From Nocardioides jiangxiensis (lineage in GTDB: Bacteria > Actinomycetota > Actinomycetes > Propionibacteriales > Nocardioidaceae), in assembly GCF_030580915.1 (NCBI RefSeq), contig NZ_JAUQTA010000001.1, forward strand, positions 558,001-622,000: 64,000 bases of DNA, written 5' to 3'. The translations under genes and the position numbers were made by a program. The notes beneath the pieces were generated by a model that saw only the letters and a program-made list of their open reading frames with translations, was not told where the DNA came from and did no database searches. Below are positions 57,318 through 64,000 of this stretch, one piece after another (position 1 is the first letter of the stretch; the number at the start of each line of letters is the position of its first letter).

Positions 57318-58784
57318 TCAGTGCCCGGCGGCGCCCGCCGTGCTCGGCGACCGCGCGGGGAGCAGCAGGGCCATCAGGAACACGACGACACCGAAGCCGG
57401 CGCCGGTGAGCAGCGCCCAGTCGAGGCCGCCGACGAACGCGTGCGCCCGGTCCGTACCGTCGAGGGCGAGGTGCTTCGCCCGGCTCTGGAGGATCGCGAT
57501 GAGCAGGGCCATGCCGGCCGCACCCGCGACCTGCTGCAGCGTGCCGAGCAGGGAGCTGCCGTGCGAGTAGAGCTCCGGCGGCAGAGCGCCGAGGCCGAGC
57601 GTGAAGACCGGCGTGAAGACGCAGGCCAGGCAGCTCATCAGCGCCACGTGGAGCAGCACGATGAGCCAGTACGGCGTGTCCAGGTCGGTCACCTGCGACA
57701 GGAGCACCAGGGCCGTGACCAGGCCGGCCGCGCCCGGGATGACGAGCGGCCGGGTCCCGACCCGGTCGAACACCTTGCCGACACGCGGGCCCAGCAGGCC
57801 CATCGCGAGACCACCCGGCATGACCAGCAGCCCGGTGCGGAGCGTGCTCAGGTGGCGGTAGTCCTGCAGGTAGAGCGGCAGCAGCACCATCGCACCGAAG
57901 AACGCCATGAAGGCCGCGCACATGAGCAGCACCGCCGTCGCGTACGTCCGGATCCGCAGCGTCCGGAGGTCGAGGAGCGGCGCGCCCCGGCCCTGGAGCA
58001 CGATCTGGTACGCGACGAAAGCGCCGACGAGCAGGACGCCGAGCACGGTGAAGGCGACCGGCTTGGTGAGCGTGCCGGCACCGAAGTTGCTCAGGCCGTA
58101 GACGAGGCTGGAGAAGCCGGAACCGGCCAGCAGGACGCTGAGCCAGCTGACCGGCCCGGCCTTGGGCTCACCGATGTTCTCCACGAGGCGGTGGCCGACG
58201 ATGCCCATCAGGACGGCGAGCGGCAGGATGACGGCGAAGATCAGGCGCCACGAGCCGAGCTCGAGCAGCAGGCCGGACGTGGTCGGGCCGAGCGCCGGTG
58301 CGACCGAGATCGCCATCATCATGTTGCCCATGACGCGGCCGCGGTGAACCATCGGGACGACGGTCATGACGGTGGTCATCAGCAGCGGCATCATCACCGC
58401 CGTACCGGCGCCCTGGACGGCGCGCGCGACCAGCAGGACGGCGTACGTGGGGGCGAGCATGCCGAGCAGCGTGCCGGTGCAGAACGTCGCCATGGCGACC
58501 GTGAACGCCGTCGTCGTCGTGACCCGCTGCAGGAACCAGCCGGTCAGCGGGATCACCGACGCCATCGTGAGCATGAAGACGGTGTTGACCCACTGACTGG
58601 TGCGCTCGTCGATGTGGAAGTCCCGCATCAGGCTGGGCAGCGCGTTGATCATCGTGGTCTCGTTGAGGATCACCACGAAGGTGGCGGCCACGAGGAGCTT
58701 GACGACCAGCGGCGTCGTGAAGGGTGCGTCAGGAGAGTCGTGGTTCTCGACGACGAGGTCGTCGAGGTCCTGGGGCGCTGACAT
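57318..58784 (-). CDS. MFS drug exporter, DHA2 (14-TMS) family
   Basis: 488-residue transporter with about 14 helices. DHA2 features: motif A/C equivalents VVILNETTMINALPSLM, WVNTVFMLTMASVIPLTG, and the antiporter motif region SVAPALGPTTSGLLLE. Substrate unknown (drug or metabolite efflux likely). The ATG at 58784 has AAAGG upstream. No adjacent regulator. Confidence 0.9.
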   Translation of the reverse strand: MSAPQDLDDLVVENHDSPDAPFTTPLVVKLLVAATFVVILNETTMINALPSLMRDFHIDERTSQWVNTVFMLTMASVIPLTGWFLQRVTTTTAFTVAMATFCTGTLLGMLAPTYAVLLVARAVQGAGTAVMMPLLMTTVMTVVPMVHRGRVMGNMMMAISVAPALGPTTSGLLLELGSWRLIFAVILPLAVLMGIVGHRLVENIGEPKAGPVSWLSVLLAGSGFSSLVYGLSNFGAGTLTKPVAFTVLGVLLVGAFVAYQIVLQGRGAPLLDLRTLRIRTYATAVLLMCAAFMAFFGAMVLLPLYLQDYRHLSTLRTGLLVMPGGLAMGLLGPRVGKVFDRVGTRPLVIPGAAGLVTALVLLSQVTDLDTPYWLIVLLHVALMSCLACVFTPVFTLGLGALPPELYSHGSSLLGTLQQVAGAAGMALLIAILQSRAKHLALDGTDRAHAFVGGLDWALLTGAGFGVVVFLMALLLPARSPSTAGAAGH

Positions 58785-59004
58785 GGGAGGCCTTTCAGGG
58801 AGGGCGCGGGGTGGCCTGGTGACCGCCCGTTCATGCACTCCACGAACGAGACCCCGGTGATCCGACAGCGTCCGTCCGGATGCGGACACGTCATGGTGAA
58901 TTCTCGTTGCGCAACCCCTGCGGACGCCAATCAATTCCCGTCCGACCGGTCGCCGCCGCGAGGCGGCCCGCCCCGTCTTGGCACCCGGTGCGAGCATGAG
59001 GGTC

Positions 59005-59763
59005 ATGGACGTCCTCGGAGTGACCGCACGTCTCGCCGACCCGCTCACGCCGTACGTCGACGTGGACCGCCTACGACCGGCGGGCCCTTGCTGGGTGGTC
59101 GCCAACATGGTCGGTGGCCTCGACGGGTCGGCGGCGATCGGCGGCCGCGTGGCCGCCCTGTCGACAGCGCCCGACGCCGCCCTGTTCCTCGCCATGCGCA
59201 CGCTGGCCGACGTCGTGCTCGTCGGGGCCGAGACCATCCGGCGCGAGGGCTACGGGCCACTGCTGCTGCCCCGGGGGCGGGCGGCAGCGCGGAGGGCCGC
59301 CGGCAAGCCGGGCTCACCGCGGCTGGCGATCGTGAGCCGCTCGCTCGATCTCGACTGGACCGGCCGTGCGTTCACCGACCCCGCGCTCGACCAGCCGCCC
59401 TACGTCGTGACCTGCCAGGCGGCGGACCGGCAGCGCCTGGCCAGGGCCAGCCAGGTCGCCGAGGTGGTGCTGGCCGGCGACGAACGCGTCGATCCGGCGC
59501 TGGCACTGGAGGAGCTCGCACGCCGGGGCGCCACGGTCGTGCTCACCGAGGGCGGTCCGACGCTCCTCGGGGAGCTCGTCGCCGGCGGCCACCTCGACGA
59601 GCTCCTCCTCACCGTCTCGCCCCTCATGGGCGGAGATCCGCTCCCGGTCGCGGTGGCGCCTCCGGGTGCACCCCTCACCGGCTTCGCACTCCGCCACGTG
59701 CTGCGCGAGGCGGACACGCTCTTCCTCCGCTACGAGCGCGCCGAGGCGGACCGTGGGCAGTGA
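59005..59763 (+). CDS. Pyrimidine reductase family protein (RibD C-terminal domain)
   Basis: 252-residue NADPH-dependent reductase of the DHFR-like RibD_C family. It has WVVANMVGGLDGSAAIGGR near the N-terminus, DVVLVGAETIRREGYGP and VLTEGGPTLLGELVAGGHLDELLLTVSPL, the typical RibD C-terminal signature. It lacks the deaminase domain. It could reduce a riboflavin-pathway pyrimidine or another substrate. ATG at 59005 chosen; 58996 is an alternative. It overlaps the flavin reductase gene by 11 bases. The 220 bp upstream of the start are non-coding. Confidence 0.85.
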   Translation: MDVLGVTARLADPLTPYVDVDRLRPAGPCWVVANMVGGLDGSAAIGGRVAALSTAPDAALFLAMRTLADVVLVGAETIRREGYGPLLLPRGRAAARRAAGKPGSPRLAIVSRSLDLDWTGRAFTDPALDQPPYVVTCQAADRQRLARASQVAEVVLAGDERVDPALALEELARRGATVVLTEGGPTLLGELVAGGHLDELLLTVSPLMGGDPLPVAVAPPGAPLTGFALRHVLREADTLFLRYERAEADRGQ

Positions 59764-60298
59764 GTTCGACGAGGTCGCTGCGGCCACCGACCCGGCGATG
59801 GTCGTGGTCACGACCGCGGTCGGCGGCGAGCGCGCCGGCTGCCTGGTCGGATTCCACAGCCAGTCGAGCATCGACCCGCCGCGCTACGCAATCTGGCTCT
59901 CCCGGGCCAACCACACGTACGGCCTGGCACTCCGCGCGGAGTACCTGGCGATCCACTTCCTCGGGGAGGACCAGCTGCCGCTCTCCGTCCGGTTCGGCAC
60001 GCTGACCGGCGACCGGACCGACAAGTTCGCGGGGCTCGCCGTCGAGGACGGACCCGGCGGCGTGCCCGTGCTCACCGACGTCCCCCGCCACCTGCTCGTC
60101 CGCCGGGTGGCCCTGCTGGACGAGGGCGGCGACCACGTGTGCCTGTCCACCGAGCCCGTGGCGGTCCGGCACGGTTCCGGCTTCGTCCCGCTCCGGCTGT
60201 CGGCGTGCGACGAGCTCGATCCCGGCCACGCCCACGACGACCGCCGGTCGCGAGCGGACGCGCAGGGGACGGTCAGCGAGGACCCGGGCGCACGCTGA
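59753..60298 (+). CDS. Flavin reductase-like FMN-binding split-barrel protein
   Basis: 181-residue protein with the split-barrel pattern of flavin reductases: DPAMVVVTTAVGGERAGCLVGFHSQSS (FMN phosphate loop), YAIWLSRANHTYGLAL and the later HLLVRRVALL. It lacks a second domain. It pairs by an 11-base overlap with the RibD-like reductase. Its last 26 bases overlap the end of the convergent SDR gene. Confidence 0.82.
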   Translation: MGSEFDEVAAATDPAMVVVTTAVGGERAGCLVGFHSQSSIDPPRYAIWLSRANHTYGLALRAEYLAIHFLGEDQLPLSVRFGTLTGDRTDKFAGLAVEDGPGGVPVLTDVPRHLLVRRVALLDEGGDHVCLSTEPVAVRHGSGFVPLRLSACDELDPGHAHDDRRSRADAQGTVSEDPGAR

Positions 60299-60968
60299 CC
60301 TCGGGCATCACCGCGTCGCGCGGCAGGTCGAGGACGTGGAGGATCGACGCGGCGACCGTCTCGGCCTGGATCCACCGGTCGGCGCTGTAGTCCGCGCCTT
60401 CCTGCGCGTGGACCTTCTCCTGCATCGGCGTCGCGGTGCGACCGGGGAAGACGCTCGTCACCCGGACGCCGTGCTCCGCCTCCTCACCGCGCAGGGCGTC
60501 GGCGAACCCGCGGAGGCCGAACTTCGTCGCCGCGTAGGCGCCCCACGTGGGGTGCGCGGAGAGGCCCGCTCCGCTGTTGACGAAGACGACGGTGCCGCGT
60601 GCAGCCCGCAGGGCTGGCAGGCAGAGCTGGGTCAGCACCATCGGGGCGACCAGGTTGACGTCGACCTGCGCCCGCACCTCGGCGTAGTCCAGGTCGTGCA
60701 CCGGGGCGAGGTCCACGACGCCGGCGATGTGGAGCACCGAGTCGAGGTGCGGCGGCAGGTTCGCGGCTGCGAGGGCGTGGGCGAGCGATCCGGGGTCGGC
60801 GAGGTCGGCGACCACGACGCGCGCTCCGTCGTACTGCTGCTGGAGCTCGTGCGCACGGGGCTGGGACCGGGCGAGCAGCACGAGCTCGTCGCCCCGCGCG
60901 TGGAGTGCCGACGCGACCGCTGCGCCGATGCCGGAGCCGGCGCCCGTGAGGAGGTGGACGTGCGTCAT
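60273..60968 (-). CDS. Short-chain dehydrogenase/reductase
   Basis: 231-residue classical SDR. Cofactor motif TGAGSGIGAA, the DLAD nucleotide residue, LHIAGVVD (NNAG-type) and the catalytic Ser/Tyr/Lys in VNSGAG and YAATKFGL. Substrate unknown. It overlaps the upstream MDR gene by four bases and the convergent gene by 26. Confidence 0.88.
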   Translation of the reverse strand: MTHVHLLTGAGSGIGAAVASALHARGDELVLLARSQPRAHELQQQYDGARVVVADLADPGSLAHALAAANLPPHLDSVLHIAGVVDLAPVHDLDYAEVRAQVDVNLVAPMVLTQLCLPALRAARGTVVFVNSGAGLSAHPTWGAYAATKFGLRGFADALRGEEAEHGVRVTSVFPGRTATPMQEKVHAQEGADYSADRWIQAETVAASILHVLDLPRDAVMPEVSVRPGPR

Positions 60969-61933
60969 CGGGTCAGGATGATCTTGCCGAAGACGTCACC
61001 GGCGTGCAGTGCGGCGAACGCGTCGCGCGCCTGCTCCATCGGCACCGTGTGGTCGATGAGGGGCTTGAGACCGGTCGCGTCGAGCATCTGCACCAGCGAG
61101 GCGAGCTCACCGCGGGTGCCCATCGTCGAGCCGATCACCTGCAGCTGCAGGAAGAAGATGTGCGGGAGCATCGCGTTGTCGAGGTTCGGGCCACTGGTGT
61201 TGCCCGACGTGACCAGCTTGCCGCCCGGGCGCAGCGACCGGATCGAGTGCTCCCACGTCGCACGGCCGATGGTCTCCATCACGGCGTCGACCTTCACCGG
61301 GAGCTTCTCGTTGGACCCGAACACCTCGTGGGCGCCGATCTCGAGCGCCTTGGCCCGCTTCGCCTCGTCGCGGGAGGTCGCGAACACCTTCAGGCCGGCC
61401 GCCCGGGCGAGCACGATGCACGCGGTCGCGACACCACCGCCGGCACCCTGCACGAGCACGGAGTCACCGGCCTTGAGCCCGCCCTGCGTGAAGAGCATGC
61501 GGTACGCCGTGAGCCAGGCCGTCGGGAGGCACGCGGCCTCCTCGAAGCTCATGCTCGCCGGCTTCGGGACGATGTTGCGCCGCGGCACGATGACCTTGTC
61601 CGCGAAGGTGCCCTGGTGCAGCTCGGAGAGCAGCGAGCGCTTCGGGTCGAGTGTCTCGTCGCCGACCCAGTCCGGGCTGGAGATGACGGCGTGCACGACG
61701 ACCTCGTTGCCGTCCTCGTCGTAGCCTGCGGCGTCGCAGCCGAGGATCATCGGCAGGCGGTCCGCCTTGAGGCCGACGCCCTTGAGCGACCAGAGGTCGT
61801 GGTGGTTGAGGCTGGCTGCCTTGACCGTCACCGTCGTCCAGCCGTCGGGCGCCACCGGGTCGGGGCGCTCCCCCACCACGAGGCTGTCGAGCGGGGACTC
61901 GGCGTTGAACGAATCGGCGTAGACGGCGAACAT
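60965..61933 (-). CDS. MDR-family quinone oxidoreductase/zinc-type alcohol dehydrogenase
   Basis: 322-residue medium-chain reductase. N-terminal GroES-like domain with NHHDLWSLKGVG and GCDAAGYDEDG; Rossmann domain with VLVQGAGGGVATACI. The usual structural-zinc Cys cluster is missing, so it is nearer to quinone oxidoreductases. Co-transcribed with the SDR gene (overlap ATGA). Confidence 0.85.
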   Translation of the reverse strand: MFAVYADSFNAESPLDSLVVGERPDPVAPDGWTTVTVKAASLNHHDLWSLKGVGLKADRLPMILGCDAAGYDEDGNEVVVHAVISSPDWVGDETLDPKRSLLSELHQGTFADKVIVPRRNIVPKPASMSFEEAACLPTAWLTAYRMLFTQGGLKAGDSVLVQGAGGGVATACIVLARAAGLKVFATSRDEAKRAKALEIGAHEVFGSNEKLPVKVDAVMETIGRATWEHSIRSLRPGGKLVTSGNTSGPNLDNAMLPHIFFLQLQVIGSTMGTRGELASLVQMLDATGLKPLIDHTVPMEQARDAFAALHAGDVFGKIILTR

Positions 61934-61960
61934 GCGACCCAACCTATCGAGAACGTCGAA

Positions 61961-61988
61961 GGACCCGGCCGCAGGAGCGGCCGGGTCC
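61961..61988 (-). terminator. Terminator after malic enzyme
   Basis: Perfect 12-bp stem GGACCCGGCCGC / GCGGCCGGGTCC with an AGGA loop, 24 bases after the malic enzyme stop codon on the minus strand. Confidence 0.75.
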
Positions 61989-62012
61989 TAGGACGTAAGA
62001 CGGTGGAGTGCC

Positions 62013-63212
62013 TCAGGCGCGGGCGACGCCGTCGCGGCGGGCAGCCTCGGCCACGGCCGAGGAGACGGCCGGCCCCACCCGCGGGTCGAACGGACCCGGG
62101 ATCACCATGTCCTCCGCGAGCGCGTCGCCGACGAGCGCAGCGAGGGCATCGGCGGCCGCGAGCTTCATGCCCTCGGTGATCGCCGTGGCCCGGACGTCGA
62201 AGGCGCCGCGGAAGATGCCGGGGAACGCGAGCACGTTGTTGATCTGGTTCGGGAAGTCCGAGCGGCCGGTCGCGACGACGCGGGCGTACTTGTGCGCCAC
62301 GTCGGGGTGGACCTCGGGCGTCGGGTTGGCCATCGCGAAGATGATCGCGTCGTCGGCCATCGAGGCCACGACCTCCTCCGGCACCGTGCCGCCGGAGACG
62401 CCGAGGTAGACGTCGGCGCCGTCCATGGCGTCGGCGAGGGTGCCCTTGCGGCCGTTGCGGTCGGCGGTGATCTCGGCGAGCGCGCGCTTGACCGGCGTCA
62501 GGTCCGAGCGGTCGGAGCTGACCACGCCGCGGCGGTCGGTGACCGCGATGTCGGTGATGCCCGCCACGATGAGGATCTTGGCGATCGCGACGCCCGCCGC
62601 ACCGGCGCCGGAGATGACCACACGGGTCTCCTCGGGCTTGCGGCCGGTGAGCTTGAGGGCGTTCTTGAGTGCCGCCAGGGCGACCACGGCGGTGCCGTGC
62701 TGGTCGTCGTGGAAGACCGGGATGTCGAGGCGCTCCTTGAGCCGGTCCTCGATCTCGAAGCAGCGCGGCGCGGAGATGTCCTCGAGGTTGATGCCACCGA
62801 ACGACGGCGCCATGCGCACGACCGTCTCGATGATCTCCTCGGTGTCGGTGGTGTCCAGGCAGATCGGGATGCCGTCGACGCCACCGAACTGCTTGAACAG
62901 GATCGCCTTGCCCTCCATGACCGGCATGGCGGCAGCCGGACCGATGTCGCCGAGGCCGAGCACCGCGGTGCCGTCGGTGACGACCGCGACCGTGTTGGGC
63001 ACCCACGTGTAGTGCTGCGTCAGCTCGGGGTTCTCGGCGATCGCGGTGCAGACGCGGGCGACACCCGGCGTGTAGGCGAGCGACAGCTCGTCGGCGCCGG
63101 CGAGCTCCACCGACGACCGGATCGCCATCTTGCCGCCTACGTGGAGGTCGAACACCGGGTCGCCGGCCAGCGGGTGGCCCTCGGACTGGACGGTGGACTC
63201 GAGCTCAGACAT
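62013..63212 (-). CDS. Malic enzyme (short bacterial type)
   Basis: Oxidative decarboxylation of malate to pyruvate with NAD(P)+. The 399-residue protein has the conserved LAYTPGVARVC (Tyr), GKAILFKQFGGVD (catalytic Lys), DDQHGTA (metal ligands) and ISGAGAAGVAIAKI (cofactor). It lacks the C-terminal phosphotransacetylase-like domain. Its metabolic link to Kgd, the Tct uptake system and the ethylmalonyl-CoA route is C4-to-C3 conversion. ATG at 63212 chosen (MSELEST); a longer in-frame start adds about 30 unlikely residues. Confidence 0.95.
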   Translation of the reverse strand: MSELESTVQSEGHPLAGDPVFDLHVGGKMAIRSSVELAGADELSLAYTPGVARVCTAIAENPELTQHYTWVPNTVAVVTDGTAVLGLGDIGPAAAMPVMEGKAILFKQFGGVDGIPICLDTTDTEEIIETVVRMAPSFGGINLEDISAPRCFEIEDRLKERLDIPVFHDDQHGTAVVALAALKNALKLTGRKPEETRVVISGAGAAGVAIAKILIVAGITDIAVTDRRGVVSSDRSDLTPVKRALAEITADRNGRKGTLADAMDGADVYLGVSGGTVPEEVVASMADDAIIFAMANPTPEVHPDVAHKYARVVATGRSDFPNQINNVLAFPGIFRGAFDVRATAITEGMKLAAADALAALVGDALAEDMVIPGPFDPRVGPAVSSAVAEAARRDGVARA

Positions 63213-63318
63213 TTTCGGCAAGACTTTCGGGGCGTTCGGAAGGTTCGGAAGCGCGGCTCGACGCGAATGGTGTGTCGCGGAGCTGCCAGACAGGGGTTCA
63301 CCCTCGCCCGGCATCCTT

Positions 63319-63675
63319 TCACAAGGGAGCGTGCTCCGACACGGGCGGCGGGGGAATGTGACGCATCAGGCACCTGCGGACGAGCACCCTCGCGACCGCG
63401 TGCACGTGCTCCTCCGGCACCACGCCACGGTGCCGCGAGTCCACACCTTCAGCGGCGTTGTCGCTCAGCAGCCACCAGCCCGGGGCACCCGTCCTGGTCG
63501 TACGCCGCTCGACCGCGCGCTTCACGGCGAGGGTGCCGTCGGCGAACTCCGCGAGCACCACGTCGCCCTCGCGCGCCGGACGCCCCCAGCGGACCAGGAG
63601 GCGGTCGCCCTCACGCAGGCCCGGCTCCATCGACCGTCCGCGGACGATGGCCCAGCCCCATCGACGTCCTCGCAT
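63319..63675 (-). CDS. sodX: Nickel-SOD maturation protease SodX (S26 signal-peptidase family)
   Basis: 118-residue S26-type peptidase without a membrane anchor. The catalytic Ser15 lies in RGRSMEPGLREGD and the general-base Lys52 in LAVKRAV; SDNAAEGVDSRHRGVV is the third conserved box. It cleaves the leader of the divergent SodN to expose its nickel-binding His. 54 bp separate the two starts. Confidence 0.92.
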   Translation of the reverse strand: MRGRRWGWAIVRGRSMEPGLREGDRLLVRWGRPAREGDVVLAEFADGTLAVKRAVERRTTRTGAPGWWLLSDNAAEGVDSRHRGVVPEEHVHAVARVLVRRCLMRHIPPPPVSEHAPL

Positions 63676-63729
63676 GGGGAGTAGTGTCGCAGCCACACAC
63701 CCGTGACCCCCACGAAGGAGCTGTCGAGC

Positions 63730-64000
63730 ATGCTGTTCGCCCCCACCGTCGAGGCCCAGGCCCACTGCGACCTCCCCTGCGGCGTCTACGACCCCGCCCA
63801 GGCCCGCATCGAGGCCGAGTCGATCAAGGCGCTCATCGCCAAGGTCAACGACTCCGACGACCCGGACTTCCGCACCCGCGCCATCGTCATCAAGGAGCAG
63901 CGCTCCACCCTGGTCAAGGAGCACCTGTGGGTGCTGTGGACCGACTACTTCAAGGCGCCGCACTTCGAGAAGTACCCGCAGCTCCACACCCTCATCAACG
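63730..64000 (+). CDS. sodN: Nickel superoxide dismutase, 3' part beyond the window
   Basis: First 90 codons only. An 11-residue propeptide (MLFAPTVEAQA) precedes the nickel hook HCDLPCGVYDPAQ; after cleavage His12, Cys13 and Cys17 become His1, Cys2 and Cys6 of the mature enzyme. The DYFKAPHFEKYPQLH segment is also diagnostic. AGGAG lies just upstream of the ATG. It is divergent from its protease SodX. Confidence 0.97.
   Translation, partial: MLFAPTVEAQAHCDLPCGVYDPAQARIEAESIKALIAKVNDSDDPDFRTRAIVIKEQRSTLVKEHLWVLWTDYFKAPHFEKYPQLHTLIN

Overview
The window is chromosomal DNA from a high-GC actinobacterium, most likely a member of the Nocardioidaceae. This is inferred from the very high GC content, many GTG starts, NucS in place of MutSL, a fused 2-oxoglutarate decarboxylase/dehydrogenase (Kgd), a long-insert Rho, nickel SOD and an ethylmalonyl-CoA pathway. 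No mobile element, prophage, CRISPR array or rRNA was seen. The gene order matches, in blocks and from memory, the argS-lysA-thr-rho-rpmE-prfA-atp-nucS-epimerase-thiolase backbone of other actinobacteria, including the M. tuberculosis Rv1292-Rv1323 interval. Lineage-specific genes are inserted between the blocks.

Layout. 0-5.2 kb: a truncated thiolase, methylmalonyl-CoA epimerase, crotonyl-CoA carboxylase/reductase, a Scy/FilP-like coiled-coil protein and an AI-2E family permease. 5.2-12.7 kb: a DMT permease divergent from a CGNR regulator, two hydrolases, an unusual 3-hydroxyacyl-CoA dehydrogenase, a secreted collagen-like protein, nucS with a DUF952 membrane protein, ferritin, and a small cysteine protein preceded by an IdeR/DtxR-type iron box. 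12.8-18.2 kb: a CitAB-type two-component system divergent from tctCBA (tricarboxylate uptake). 18.3-22.7 kb: ethylmalonyl-CoA mutase, a STAS protein, PduO-type cobalamin adenosyltransferase, a catalase-like haem protein and DUF2550. 22.7-34.5 kb (minus strand): prfA-prmC-sua5-wecA-atpI-atpZ-atpBEFHAGDC with frequent overlaps, headed by rpmE. 34.6-37.4 kb: gluconate permease/kinase with a GntR regulator. 37.4-46.7 kb (minus strand): rho, a decapeptide-repeat protein, thrB-thrC-hom, lysA and argS, then tRNA-Arg(CCG). 46.9-52.5 kb: an acyltransferase, kgd, DUF6104 and a small hypothetical gene. 52.5-56.7 kb: a fatty-acid desaturase and its ferredoxin reductase, divergent from a TetR regulator and an alpha/beta hydrolase, with two matching operator palindromes. 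56.7-64 kb: a small membrane protein, an MFS exporter, a RibD-like reductase and flavin reductase, an SDR, an MDR oxidoreductase, malic enzyme, and sodX divergent from a truncated sodN.

How the genes work together. Thiolase, 3-hydroxybutyryl-CoA dehydrogenase, Ccr, the epimerase, the B12 mutase and the adenosyltransferase together cover much of the ethylmalonyl-CoA route from acetyl-CoA. Tct uptake, Kgd and malic enzyme tie into the TCA cycle. Several regulator/operator pairs can be read directly from the sequence: CGNR with repeated CATGAC(A) motifs, GntR with AAAGGT-N3-ACCTTT, TetR with GTGAAC-N4-GTTCAC, and an iron box. The most unusual proteins are a 13-copy decapeptide-repeat protein, a Rho with a Q/N/G-rich prion-like insert, a dehydrogenase carrying an extra fragment of its own C-terminal domain at its N-terminus, and the iron-box-controlled cysteine protein.
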